In this document: positions 8,851 to 17,694 of the stretch, one piece after another
How positions within the stretch are numbered: the stretch's first letter is position 1
Layout of the letters: each line of letters opens with the position of its first letter
Assembly (NCBI RefSeq): GCF_003853415.1
Contig: NZ_QTPP01000060.1
Coordinates: 1 to 40,536, forward strand
Source of the DNA: Burkholderia sp. Bp9142
GTDB lineage: Bacteria > Pseudomonadota > Gammaproteobacteria > Burkholderiales > Burkholderiaceae
DNA length: 40,536 nucleotides
Direction: 5' to 3'
Made by a program: the position numbers and the translations under genes
Notes under the pieces: generated by a model
Told to the model about the DNA's origin: nothing
Seen by the model: only the letters and a program-made list of their open reading frames with translations
The model's database searches: none

Positions 8851-9180
8851 CGCTTCACGTCCAAATCGATGTTTCGGTTCCAGGCTACGGCGGTCCACTC
8901 GAAAAGCGATCGCGGGCGTGCCGCGACAACCGAACGAGCGTGGTTTTCCTGGGCAACGGTCACTGAAAGAAGCCGTCTCTTCCGCACGTGACCCGATGTC
9001 TCATGCATCGGTGGTTACGTTAAATGAACTGGATGGGTGTGTGAAATGATGCTTCGCTATGTCAGCCATGCATCGCACCACATAGCTTGCAAGAGTCGAA
9101 CGTACACTGATGCGTAGCCCCCCCTCATCGGCACTACCAACGCAAGCTGGTCGCCGTCTATGACCTCAACGCTCGCTTCT
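8851..9180. promoter_or_regulatory. promoter region of the molybdenum hydroxylase operon
   Basis: This 330-bp gap lies between the LysR stop and the large-subunit start and holds no gene. A dyad, CCGATG at 8993-8998 and CATCGG at 9006-9011 with a 7-base spacer, lies about 145 bases upstream of the large-subunit ATG and could be an operator. Whether it binds the neighbouring LysR protein cannot be told. Confidence 0.35.
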
Positions 9181-10110
9181 TTACGCCGCCTGAACGAGGC
9201 TGCGCCATTCGATATCCACCAGGTCAGCAGACTCCTTGACCATGTCAATGAACGCAAACGCAGCTGTAGACAATGCCTTGGAGCGGTCGCGAACCAAACC
9301 AAGCGAATATCGGATTATTGGTGACGAGATTGGGTAAATGAATAAATTCGGCCGGTCGCCGTTGAAGAGAATCGCGCTAATCGGCGCTACCAGACACCAG
9401 TCAGATGTCCGAACGAGATCATAGCTGGCGTTAAAGGCATCCATTACCATGACACGAGACGGTCGTACAATCCCTTCCGCGATCAGAGTCTGTAACTGAC
9501 GGCCGATGAGATTTGACTCAGACGGCATCACCAGCTTAAGCTCCGGGACTTGCTCCAGGCGAACAGGTGTGAATGAGGGGCCGGCGACACGGCTCCCGGA
9601 GATGAGGACGAGCCCCTCATCGAACTCAAATTCGGCGATAAGGCTGCTGCAGTCCGCGGGCACCAGTCCCAGTGCAAAATCGAGCTCACCCGAACGCACC
9701 TGCGCGGTCAGATGTCCACTAAATCCCTCGGAAATTTGCAACGCAACGTCGGGATATCTTTCGACAAATTTGCAGATCACCTTCCCCAGCATGGCACGGC
9801 TGAAAGTCGGCGGAAATCCGCAAGTCAATTTTCCAGTGACAGGGCCTGTTTGAGCCAATTCAACAATTTGCTGCTTGACCTCTGCAAGGTTGCCGATCAA
9901 CGGAAGGACCAATTCGTAAAACTTCGAGCCGATCGAAGTCGGCGTTACGCCGCGAGGTCCACGATCGAACAACGATGCGCCAACTTCCTCTTCGAGTGCC
10001 GCAATCTGGCGGCTCAGTGCCGGCTGGACTATATGAGCCCGATCTGCGGCACGCGTGAGATTTCGTTCCTCATACACTCTGAGGAAATACATAATTTGCC
10101 GCAGGTCCAT
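9181..10110 (-). CDS. LysR-family transcriptional regulator
   Basis: A 309-residue LysR regulator. The winged helix-turn-helix covers residues 1-60 (NLTRAADRAHIVQPALSRQI, then LEEEVGASLFDR), and the periplasmic-binding-like ligand domain follows from about residue 90. The start at 10110 has GGAAG upstream. It lies in the same direction between the ring-cleavage genes and the molybdenum hydroxylase operon, so it may control either or both; it is not divergent from a target as LysR genes often are. The HTH sequence resembles the Nac/Cbl side of the family. The ligand is probably a pathway intermediate, which is inference. Confidence 0.92.
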   Translation of the reverse strand: MDLRQIMYFLRVYEERNLTRAADRAHIVQPALSRQIAALEEEVGASLFDRGPRGVTPTSIGSKFYELVLPLIGNLAEVKQQIVELAQTGPVTGKLTCGFPPTFSRAMLGKVICKFVERYPDVALQISEGFSGHLTAQVRSGELDFALGLVPADCSSLIAEFEFDEGLVLISGSRVAGPSFTPVRLEQVPELKLVMPSESNLIGRQLQTLIAEGIVRPSRVMVMDAFNASYDLVRTSDWCLVAPISAILFNGDRPNLFIYPISSPIIRYSLGLVRDRSKALSTAAFAFIDMVKESADLVDIEWRSLVQAA

Positions 10111-10593
10111 CGCTGAGCTTCCGTAAAAACTGAAGATTATTTATTACGTTCGACGCTATATTCGAAGCGACGCCTATGGCACGGTAGATACCCTAATCGC
10201 TTCTCGCCCTTAGACTCGACGACGGCCAGCAAAAATACGTCCCGGACCAGCGCTATTCGTATTCAGCTACCGCCTTGACACTCACGTTCGGCCTTGCGTG
10301 CGAGATTGGCCGATGACAACTGCGGCAACCTCTTTCCCGGACGCCGCTATACGCCGCCCCTTAGAGTGAAGGTTAGAATTTCAAACATCGATTCGCTAGA
10401 CACAGAGCGTCGAACATGGCGTTCCACTTGGTGGAACGCCATCACTCCTATTGCGACGGCGGCTTGTGAGACAGTTTCAACTCTCGATAGAATTTCGACA
10501 CCCTGCCAAAACTAAGCTCGGGTTGTCGGCTCCCTCCCGCCGAGGGTATTGTGCACTGCATCACAACCAATCGAAATGGATATTCGAACCGGA
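10111..10593. other. intergenic region with LysR promoter and a strong hairpin
   Basis: No gene is supported in these 483 bases. They carry the promoter of the LysR gene (near 10111-10200, AT-rich) and the trailer of the FAH-family hydrolase gene. The main feature is the perfect 12-bp inverted repeat at 10416-10442, listed separately. Small open frames here have no ribosome-binding site and no recognisable product. Confidence 0.4.
10416..10442. repeat. perfect 12-bp inverted repeat, 3-base loop
   Basis: ATGGCGTTCCAC at 10416-10427 and GTGGAACGCCAT at 10431-10442 are exact reverse complements around TTG. The stem is long and GC-rich enough to fold in RNA. It lies about 150 bases after the stop of the FAH-family gene on that strand. 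No T-run follows on either strand, so it is not a classical rho-independent terminator. It may be an RNA-processing or transcript-protecting hairpin, or a palindromic operator near the LysR promoter. Confidence 0.7.
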
Positions 10594-11583
10594 TCATCCT
10601 TGGACAATCCTGCTGAATTGGCCCCCCAAATCGCGATTCGCATGACCATCGTGAAGAGTTAGGCTCAGTGTGTCGCCCGGCTGCAGGAAACTGACTGACG
10701 ATTGCAGCTCCTTTCGAAAGTCATCACGGCGACGTTCGTCGTCCATGATGTTGTTGACGATCACGTCTCTCATCCGGGCATGCGATGCATATCCGATCAA
10801 CACTCCACCCGGCGTACCCGTCAGCACCATGTCACCTGCTTTCAGATCCATCATGCTGGCAAGTTCGGTCAGAGTCTCTGCGGGTTTGTAGATCATCTGT
10901 GAAGTACTCGCGGACTGCCGCACAGAATCCTTGTAGCTAAGCGTGAATTCGAGCCGCTCCAAGGTCTGTACCGTCTCGGCCGGACTCACCCAATAGAGCA
11001 CTGGCCCAGCCGGACAGAACGTCCGATAGCTCTTGCCTTTGTACCATTGAAGCGAAGGCGCGCCGAACATCGTGTCCCGAGCCGACACATCATTGCAAAG
11101 AACTACAGCCGCAACATAGGCCCCCAGCTGATCTTCCGTAACGACGGCCCCAGCCTCCAGATCCCGACGCAAAACAATTCCGACCTCGGCCTCGTAATCC
11201 AGGAGCTCGACATCCGCCGGGCGCACGATATCGGCATACGGCCCGTTAAGCGACGAGCTGGCCTTGCCAAAGATCAGATTCTGCTTGCGTTTGAAAGCCC
11301 CAGTCTCGTCGGCATGACTGCGATAATTAAGTCCCTGACAGACAAGCGTTGCATCGCTCGTCACAGGACTGAGCAGTTTCCCCGCCGGCACGGTTTTGCC
11401 CTCGCCCGATTCAGGCAACTGAAGACCGTTTTCGATCGCCGAAATCAGCTCACCCGTTGTGGTTGCGTCAGTGGCAATCTCGGCAACCTTGATTTGATCT
11501 TCCGGACGAGTGGGCGCCTCCGACATCAGCAATCCCCAACTCGCACCGGCTCCATTGTCAAACCGCACAATCATTAACGACAT
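10594..11583 (-). CDS. fumarylacetoacetate hydrolase (FAH)-family protein
   Basis: A 329-residue enzyme of the FAH superfamily, whose members hydrolyse or decarboxylate acylpyruvates and other ring-fission products using a divalent metal. The metal ligands fit Glu131 and Glu133 (DYEAEVGIVL) and Asp165 (NDVSARD). Other family marks are LNYRSHADE near 85-93 and TGTPGGV near 258. GGAGG precedes the start. It follows the dioxygenase gene by 22 bases on the same strand, so it most likely acts on the opened ring. It is longer than fumarylpyruvate hydrolases (about 230) because of an extended N-terminal domain. The exact reaction is unassigned. Confidence 0.9.
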   Translation of the reverse strand: MSLMIVRFDNGAGASWGLLMSEAPTRPEDQIKVAEIATDATTTGELISAIENGLQLPESGEGKTVPAGKLLSPVTSDATLVCQGLNYRSHADETGAFKRKQNLIFGKASSSLNGPYADIVRPADVELLDYEAEVGIVLRRDLEAGAVVTEDQLGAYVAAVVLCNDVSARDTMFGAPSLQWYKGKSYRTFCPAGPVLYWVSPAETVQTLERLEFTLSYKDSVRQSASTSQMIYKPAETLTELASMMDLKAGDMVLTGTPGGVLIGYASHARMRDVIVNNIMDDERRRDDFRKELQSSVSFLQPGDTLSLTLHDGHANRDLGGQFSRIVQG

Positions 11584-11605
11584 CTTGCATATCCTCCGAG
11601 GTTAA

Positions 11606-12697
11606 TCAGTCCAATTCAGGCCACCAAGGGCGGGCGGGTTTGCGAAGGGCCTCGATCAAAGCGCGAACAGGCGGTGGTGCTTCGGGAGGCGGCGGCAGTG
11701 CCGGGCGCATTGACTGCGGCAGATCCTGCCCCCACTCCCACAAGCCGCTGAGGGTCAGCGGATGGAAACCAGTCGGATAGTCAGCGGTCATGACGTCACC
11801 ATCAGCGTAGTGTTCCCATTCATCGCCAACCGAATCGTGCCAATAATCGAAGAGCTGACTTCCCAATCGATGCCGGCCCATACCCCAAAAGTGGTGCCAA
11901 CCTTGCATCCACAGGAACTGCTGCCCTTGACCGATGGCGTCCAGATCAATCGTTTCCGTCGACACGTGAAGCAATTTGGGAGCAGGCCCAGCCACGAGCG
12001 CAAGGCTATGGTGATCGGCAGGACTACTACCCCGGTCCAACCGGCAAAAGGCAAGAGCCGGCGTCCCGTCCGGGAGTGTTTGCATGTCCGACGGAATCAA
12101 ACCGAATCGCCCCGTGTACCAAGCCATCATCTCCCCGAATAACGGCGTCTGCAACACGACATGGCCCATGCGCTTAATCGGCGACGGTGCAACCTCGGTC
12201 CGCACACCTGCGTTGACCCGGATGGCTGTTCCGGGCGAATTGAACTGCGTGATGGGAGCTCTCGTTGGGACAGGCTCAACCGGCGTGAAGCCGTGGATTA
12301 GATCGACACGAAAGCCACTCGGATCGACAAGCCTCACGCGCTCACCGCCGCCGGGGCCTTCGATCGCCTCGATGGATGCCCCCTCGGCGGCCGCGAGCTT
12401 CTCCAGATCAGACCGGCTACCAGCAACAAAGCCAAAACCAACGAAGGCATCCCGCTCGGAGGCAATTAGCTCGACACCGTAGGGAAAATTGCCACGGGTC
12501 CGAAAATATCGGCTCTTTCCTGACGAAGAGTCGCAGGGAAGAAAACCAAAGTCTGTCAGGAACCGCTCCATCGTCGCGACGTCCTTGCGCTCGAAGACAA
12601 CATGGGCAAGGGCATCAGCGCGGACAATCGGATCGGGGCGCGCGGGAGCCGGCACGGCAGGTTGTCCCGGCTGCTCACTAATCGGGGTATTGCTCAT
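11606..12697 (-). CDS. VOC-superfamily extradiol-type ring-cleavage dioxygenase
   Basis: A 363-residue protein with two vicinal-oxygen-chelate modules, about residues 28-140 and 175-305. The C-terminal module offers the 2-His-1-carboxylate metal site of type I extradiol dioxygenases: His179 (MGHVVL), His244 (LLHVS) and Glu295 (EWEHYADGD). The N-terminal module lacks the matching set. The first 25 residues and the last 50 are Pro-rich extensions. It is flanked closely by a flavin monooxygenase (38 bases upstream) and an FAH-family hydrolase. This order fits hydroxylation, ring opening, then hydrolysis. The trio resembles FdeE/FdeC/FdeD of naringenin degradation as I recall it, but the substrate is not proven. 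Confidence 0.88.
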   Translation of the reverse strand: MSNTPISEQPGQPAVPAPARPDPIVRADALAHVVFERKDVATMERFLTDFGFLPCDSSSGKSRYFRTRGNFPYGVELIASERDAFVGFGFVAGSRSDLEKLAAAEGASIEAIEGPGGGERVRLVDPSGFRVDLIHGFTPVEPVPTRAPITQFNSPGTAIRVNAGVRTEVAPSPIKRMGHVVLQTPLFGEMMAWYTGRFGLIPSDMQTLPDGTPALAFCRLDRGSSPADHHSLALVAGPAPKLLHVSTETIDLDAIGQGQQFLWMQGWHHFWGMGRHRLGSQLFDYWHDSVGDEWEHYADGDVMTADYPTGFHPLTLSGLWEWGQDLPQSMRPALPPPPEAPPPVRALIEALRKPARPWWPELD

Positions 12698-12735
12698 TTC
12701 AATTCCTCAGATGTTGGACGATTGGGAAGCAAACC

Positions 12736-14343
12736 TCATTGGAACCCGCGCACGCGGTCGATGACCTCAAGCGCGTCGTCAGGCATCGCATTTCCACGCC
12801 ATGCCACATGCTGATCAGGACGAATCAGTACAAGGTCGCACTCATAGATCCGCCTTGCATTGGCGTCCCGGATGTCAACCACGGTCAGCGGAAAGCCGCG
12901 GCGTTCCGCAGCCTCGACCAGCGGCGCCACGCTTTGGTCGTTGAAACGCAATAACGTGAACCACTGCGCAAAGTGATCAAACATGGCCGTCCCGTCCTCG
13001 AGAAAAACGTGCGGTGCCCGCACGCCCGGCCATGTGCTCGGAACATAATCGAGCAATCGCCACTCAGGTTCGTCATCTTGACCGCTAACGATCGGCGAGT
13101 CTCTATAGCGGTATCCCAGCTCAATCCCAAGTGATTCGTTTTCGGCATTGCCGAGCTCGCGTATCAGTGCCCCAAGCGCATCTCGCGCCGCTGCACCGTG
13201 ACCGCTGTCCTCATGAATCTTTGGATCATAGGCTGCCATGATCTTGAAACGCACATCCATGTTCGCGCCGGCGGCCTCACAATTTCGCAGACCTACCGGG
13301 CGCCTTTCCGCCTCGATGCTTTCCAGCAACCCGGACCCGCCCCAGCCCTGCAGCACTGCAGCAAATTTCCAACCAAGGTCTACCGCATCGCAGATACCCG
13401 TGTTCATGCCGAAACCGCCGGTTGGAATGTACTGATGCACGGAATCGCCGGCTAACCACACGCGCCCGTGGCCATACCCGTCCGCCACGACCAGATGCGG
13501 GGTCCAGGTATTGGACTGAAGCACTTCGATCGGAAATTCCGCTCCCAAACAATCAAAGGCCAATTGCTCCGGAACGACAGTGGCCGGATCGACGCCTTCG
13601 GGAAGGACCGTATGAAGAGTCCAGATCTGCTCATCGTCTTGCGCGATCATCGTGCCGTGAACCGGTGCCTGATAGTGCCAAGCAACACCAAAGCGTTGCA
13701 TGAGTTCTTTCGACGGCGTGCGGAAATGAACCATGAAAGCGCGGGCGATCGCGAACTTTCCGTTGAGACCAATACCAAGCTGCTCACGCACTTTACTGCT
13801 GCCACCATCACAACCAGCGAGCAATTTGCAGCGTACCTTGTGGATCTCTCCCGACTTGACCTCACGCACAGTCGCGGTGACGCCATCCTCGTCCTGCTCG
13901 AAACTTTCGAATGCCCACCCGAAGCGAATGTCTACACCTCGTTCAAGCAGAATGTCGCGCAATACCGGCTCCAGCACGACCTGGCTCAACCGCATGTTGG
14001 GCTCCAGCGGCATCGTGCCATCATTGTGCGCAGCGATCTTCGCACGCCACGCGTGAACATCCGGATAGGGAAACCGCGCCAACTCCCACTCTGCGAGCCG
14101 CGTTACCCAAGAGACGTCCATACAATTTTCGCGGGGTACCGCAGCATCGCGGATACGTTCCGCAACGCCCAAGCGGCGAAAATGCTCCATCGACCGACCG
14201 TTGGTGACATCCATCTTTGGATGCCGTGTCGTCGTATCGTTGCGCTCCACGACGAGCACATGAATCCCTCGAGCTTGCAATTCCAGCGCCGTGGCCAATC
14301 CCACCGGCCCCGCACCCACCACCAAAACAGGTACTTCGATCAT
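12736..14343 (-). CDS. FAD-dependent aromatic-ring monooxygenase (class A flavoprotein hydroxylase)
   Basis: A 535-residue single-component hydroxylase of the MhpA/TfdB/p-hydroxybenzoate hydroxylase group, using NAD(P)H and O2 to add OH to a phenolic ring. The FAD dinucleotide fold GAGPVG is at 10-15, the DG motif CDGGSSKVR around 178-186, and the GD motif GDSVHQYIPTGGFGMNTG from 299. The C-terminal thioredoxin-like domain typical of phenol-type hydroxylases follows from about 400. The ATG at 14343 has AAGGAGGAG upstream; the frame extends 11 codons further without a site. It is the first gene of the ring-cleavage operon. It could be related to naringenin 8-hydroxylase FdeE, or act on another resorcinol-like ring. 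Confidence 0.92.
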   Translation of the reverse strand: MIEVPVLVVGAGPVGLATALELQARGIHVLVVERNDTTTRHPKMDVTNGRSMEHFRRLGVAERIRDAAVPRENCMDVSWVTRLAEWELARFPYPDVHAWRAKIAAHNDGTMPLEPNMRLSQVVLEPVLRDILLERGVDIRFGWAFESFEQDEDGVTATVREVKSGEIHKVRCKLLAGCDGGSSKVREQLGIGLNGKFAIARAFMVHFRTPSKELMQRFGVAWHYQAPVHGTMIAQDDEQIWTLHTVLPEGVDPATVVPEQLAFDCLGAEFPIEVLQSNTWTPHLVVADGYGHGRVWLAGDSVHQYIPTGGFGMNTGICDAVDLGWKFAAVLQGWGGSGLLESIEAERRPVGLRNCEAAGANMDVRFKIMAAYDPKIHEDSGHGAAARDALGALIRELGNAENESLGIELGYRYRDSPIVSGQDDEPEWRLLDYVPSTWPGVRAPHVFLEDGTAMFDHFAQWFTLLRFNDQSVAPLVEAAERRGFPLTVVDIRDANARRIYECDLVLIRPDQHVAWRGNAMPDDALEVIDRVRGFQ

Positions 14344-14752
14344 ATGTGTCTCCTCCTTTCGTTCCGTCTTCAGCATAGATGCGCTGCGACGTGTTTCCAG
14401 ATGTATTTGTAGTTCATCGCTATCCTTCGGTCAACAAAAAACTCCACACTCGCGGTATTTACACCGACACCATGGCACCGAACGCAACGTGCTATGCCAC
14501 GTTGACGGATTAGGAATAGCGCACCCGCTTCGGCGCGTTTCCATAATCACCAATCCATAACGATATGAACTACTAACCTATACAAACGTTGAATGAGATG
14601 ACCACATCAACGTGTGATGTTCTCCAAATTTTTCGTACACGACACAATCTATAGTTATGCTTAATAGCCTGATGAATATTCCATTTCCCGATCGTCTTTA
14701 GCAACGCGCTTTCATCGAATGCTGACGCGCACTGTTGGGCTACGACGTCAGC
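14344..14752. promoter_or_regulatory. promoter region of the ring-cleavage operon
   Basis: This 409-bp non-coding region should drive the minus-strand monooxygenase operon. It holds a perfect dyad at 14485-14504 (listed separately). It becomes AT-rich from about 14560. The far side abuts a broken TetR gene that may once have controlled this promoter. Confidence 0.45.
14485..14504. promoter_or_regulatory. candidate operator dyad upstream of the monooxygenase
   Basis: CAACGTG at 14485-14491 and CACGTTG at 14498-14504 form a perfect 7-bp inverted repeat with a 6-base spacer. It lies about 145 bases upstream of the monooxygenase start. Length and symmetry fit the operator of a dimeric TetR- or MarR-type regulator. 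Binding is inferred. Confidence 0.45.
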
Positions 14753-15129
14753 TCATTTCCGTGCCGGCCAACGGGACTCGGCAACCCTGCGCTTGTTCAG
14801 CCCGGCATCCCAGATGGAATCCATTTGAGCAAATGCATCGCCCGAGACCGCACGTCAAAGCGCAGTGTTGTTCTTGAAGTGGCAAGTATTCAGGGTGTAC
14901 TCAAGACCGGCACGCTCGCCAATTTGACGCACGCCGTCCTCCTCAAAGCCTCGTTCCGCGCACTCATGGAGTGCCACATCACGTTTGCGCGGCGTGCCTC
15001 GATCGCACGCCGCTGCTCGCGCCGCCGGACTTTCACTTTCCGTCCAGCCGACTTCGACTCGTCCATGGTCGCGGACTCGGAGCTATGACGGATTCCCGAC
15101 GCGGTAATTTTCTTGGCCGGGCGGCCCAT
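14753..15129 (-). pseudogene. broken TetR-family regulator (frameshift plus nonsense)
   Basis: Read on the minus strand from an ATG at 15129, the frame gives MGRPAKK, a basic stretch, then RREQRRAIEARRANVM, the usual lead-in of a TetR DNA-binding domain. About 14955-14970 the reading frame shifts. The following frame continues with the expected helix-turn-helix, including ERGFEEDGVRQIGERAGLEY and TCHFKNNTAL. A TGA at 14857-14855 then replaces the expected Trp of an ALWRAV segment, and the frame runs on as RAVSGDAFAQM to a TGA at 14753. So both a frameshift and a nonsense change are visible, and the ligand-binding domain is lost. It sits just upstream of the monooxygenase operon and may be its former repressor. 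Confidence 0.75.
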
Positions 15130-15474
15130 CGCATTCGATTCGGACGTAGACGCTGCAGAAGAGTCGATGACATTGCTCGCTAAAAGAACGCACCGAGTGC
15201 AATCCGGAATGCGCATGCTCGACTCTTGGCTCTCCGGCTCGAGAGAACGCGTGCGATTGCACGAAACTTGTCATCGGTGCATCCGTTCAATGAACTCGAA
15301 GTACCGCCCCCCTCCGAGTTCACCTCCCTGCGACACGCTCGGTGAGGTCCGTTGATTGCGCTGGCCCGCGGCTTACCGATCCACACCCGATGGTCGAAAG
15401 ACGTTACGGCTTCACGCGACGCGAAGGATTGGCCCAGATATACGTATCAAGCATACGCATCAAGCTCCAGTTTC
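15130..15474. other. intergenic stretch without a recognisable gene
   Basis: Between the TetR relic and the 3' end of the alpha/beta hydrolase gene I see no convincing coding frame. Short frames on both strands have no ribosome-binding site and no family motif. The DNA has the same base composition as nearby genes, so it may hold worn-out coding sequence. Confidence 0.4.
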
Positions 15475-16347
15475 CTACGGGCTACCGCCAGCATCCTCCA
15501 CCGCGGCCAGGAGCGCGTCTCGTACGAGTTGCGGTCGCTGCATCGGCAGGAAATGCGTTGTCGACGGCACAACTTCTACCCCGGCCGCCAACTCACGAGC
15601 CTCCGCGCCCATCGTCGAACCCGTCTCGGCCGCGAAGATGCGCGCCGGGCGACGCACGTCGCTCAACAGTTCATCAGGATCATAGTCGTGGTAGGCATAC
15701 ATCAGAACCTCCCATTCCGGTCGACAAGTCAAAGTCACCTGGCCGTCGGGCGTATCGCGGAAAGCCGCGGCGACGTAGTCGGTCAACTCCGCATCACTCC
15801 AGCCGGTAAAAGCTCCTCGACCGCGGTACGACGCCAACGCGGCCTCGCGATCGGGAAAGGTATCTCGCCGCCGCAGGGTACCTTGAACCATTGGCTCATC
15901 CCATAGCGGTGCCATGCGTTGCGCTCGCGGTAGCAATACGGGCTCGAAAAGCACGAGCGAGCGAATGCGATCGGGCTGCCTGACGGCCGCGATCAGGCTG
16001 GTGGTTGCGCCAATGGAATGCCCCGCGAGCACGACCGGACGATCCACCGCCGCTTCTAGTAGCGCCAGCAGATCCTCTGCATAGCCGTCCCAGCGGTTCC
16101 ACCGATCCGGCTCCGCCGGAAGCGTTGATGCGCCGTGACCGCGCAAATCCAGTGCGAGCACTCTGAGCGTAGTCGCAAGCGGCGCCAGAATCGTCCGATA
16201 GGTTCGCGCGTTGAACCCATTCGCGTGGGAGAAAACGACATCGATCGGTCGATCTTCAGGACCGAAGTCGAGCGCCGCTATATCCCCGCCTAGCCTCGGA
16301 AGGGGAATACGCCGTGCACGCGGCTCGTAATGGACAGCAATGTTCAT
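15475..16347 (-). CDS. alpha/beta-fold hydrolase
   Basis: A 290-residue hydrolase. The oxyanion-hole segment SHANGFNA is near 40-47 and the nucleophile elbow GHSIG at 109-113 puts the catalytic Ser at 111. DLRGHGAS near 67-74 is typical of the fold, and His265 (TTHFLP) is the likely catalytic histidine. The acidic residue cannot be fixed by eye. Substrates in this family include esters, lactones and C-C bonds of ring-fission products. It is the last gene of the SDR-P450-hydrolase set, 107 bases after the P450, and AAAGGA precedes the start. The role is probably in the same pathway; the reaction is unknown. Confidence 0.88.
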   Translation of the reverse strand: MNIAVHYEPRARRIPLPRLGGDIAALDFGPEDRPIDVVFSHANGFNARTYRTILAPLATTLRVLALDLRGHGASTLPAEPDRWNRWDGYAEDLLALLEAAVDRPVVLAGHSIGATTSLIAAVRQPDRIRSLVLFEPVLLPRAQRMAPLWDEPMVQGTLRRRDTFPDREAALASYRGRGAFTGWSDAELTDYVAAAFRDTPDGQVTLTCRPEWEVLMYAYHDYDPDELLSDVRRPARIFAAETGSTMGAEARELAAGVEVVPSTTHFLPMQRPQLVRDALLAAVEDAGGSP

Positions 16348-16454
16348 CTACCAGCATTCCTTTGGTCGCACTTCGGCCATTGATCTCGGCGCCCCTCGCT
16401 TTTTCCGCACCTACGTTCGAGGTCACGCTTCCAATTTGCTTTACAGAAACGGGG

Positions 16455-17654
16455 TCAGGCAGGTTTCACGATTACCGGCACGCTGCCGAAGCCCCGGACC
16501 GTGTTATTGAGCCGCCGCACCGGTTCACCGGCAGATTCAAGTCGCGCCACTCGCTTTGCCAGTGCGCCAAGCAGAATTTCGCCCTCCGTGCGGGCAATCA
16601 TCTGGCCAATGCAAGTGTGGATGCCCCAGCCGAAGCCCACGGACGGAGTTCGGCGTTCGATGTCGAACCGTTCCGGACCCTTGAACTGAGCCGGATCGTG
16701 GTTAGCCGCCATCACCGAGATCATCAGTTTGTCCCCCTTTTTCATTTGCGCGCCGGCCAACTCGATATCAGCATCGACGCAGCGATACACGATGCTCGCG
16801 GTCGATTCGAAACGTAGCGTTTCCTCAAAGGCCTGACGCGCCAAACCCGGATTGGCGTGAAGTTTCCCCCACTGCTCTGGGTCAGCGCTCAGGTAACGAA
16901 GCGTGGATGCGATCGTGTTGACCGTAGTATCAAGGCCGGCTGTCAGGAACGAACGGACCAGCCGTTCGGCTTCCCACTCCTCGATGGTGCCGGCATCGAC
17001 CGCAGCAAAGGCCATCGCCCCCATACCACCCGAGGTCAACGACTTGCGCTTACACGCCTCGGTGACCCACTCGACTGCCCCGCCGCCACTTTCCCTCGCC
17101 GCTTCGACCAGCCAGTTCGCTGGTCCAAACGAATTGAAAGCCAGATCGCTATAGGGAAGCAGGTTTTCGCGCCCCTCGTGAGGCAGTCCAACGGCATCCC
17201 CAAACACGCGGGTAACGAACGGTTCCGCCAGATCACTCACGGCGTCGAAGCTGCGCGCCGCAACCAACCGGTCAACGAATTCGGCGGCACGTGCTTCCAA
17301 TTCAGGACGGCGCGCCCTGAACGAAGCGACTGCTGGCGCAAGCGCATTACGATAGCGCTCATGATCGGGCGGATCGGTCTCGAGCAACAGGCTGGGAGGA
17401 CGCCAGCGCTCCTTTCCGGGACCGTCGTTCAACCCGGTACCAAAGCCGTTTACGAAGACCCTCCAGTTATCCAGTGCGGCCTTGGCATGCTCGTATCTGC
17501 CAACGGCCCACATCTGGTAACGCGGGATCCAAACCGCCCGCCCGGTCTCGCGGATCGCAGAGGCGTAGCTGGACGGATTACGCAAGGATTCCTCGCTGTA
17601 TGGGTCGATGTCCAGCACGTCGAAGTCCCCGGAGGGATGCCCGGTAGTGTTCAT
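16455..17654 (-). CDS. cytochrome P450, CYP199-like (para-substituted benzoate type)
   Basis: A 399-residue soluble bacterial P450. The heme ligand is Cys348 in FGWGIHTCIG, the I-helix has AGLDTT at 239-244, and the K-helix ExxR is Glu278-Arg281. The segments WRPPSLLLE, ENLLPYSDLAFNSFGP and RRLNNTVRGFGS match CYP199A enzymes, which O-demethylate 4-methoxybenzoate. From memory of CYP199A4, its carboxylate-binding Arg92, Ser95, Arg243 and Ser244 correspond to Arg85, Ser88, Arg234 and Ser235 here, and Ser247 to Thr238. A benzoate- or cinnamate-like acid is therefore a likely substrate. No ferredoxin gene is nearby; the reductase at 24063 is the best partner candidate. It lies 40 bases after the SDR gene. 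Confidence 0.93.
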   Translation of the reverse strand: MNTTGHPSGDFDVLDIDPYSEESLRNPSSYASAIRETGRAVWIPRYQMWAVGRYEHAKAALDNWRVFVNGFGTGLNDGPGKERWRPPSLLLETDPPDHERYRNALAPAVASFRARRPELEARAAEFVDRLVAARSFDAVSDLAEPFVTRVFGDAVGLPHEGRENLLPYSDLAFNSFGPANWLVEAARESGGGAVEWVTEACKRKSLTSGGMGAMAFAAVDAGTIEEWEAERLVRSFLTAGLDTTVNTIASTLRYLSADPEQWGKLHANPGLARQAFEETLRFESTASIVYRCVDADIELAGAQMKKGDKLMISVMAANHDPAQFKGPERFDIERRTPSVGFGWGIHTCIGQMIARTEGEILLGALAKRVARLESAGEPVRRLNNTVRGFGSVPVIVKPA

Positions 17655-17694
17655 GAATCTTTCCTGTTTGTAGCTGCGTCAACGGGCCGGATCA

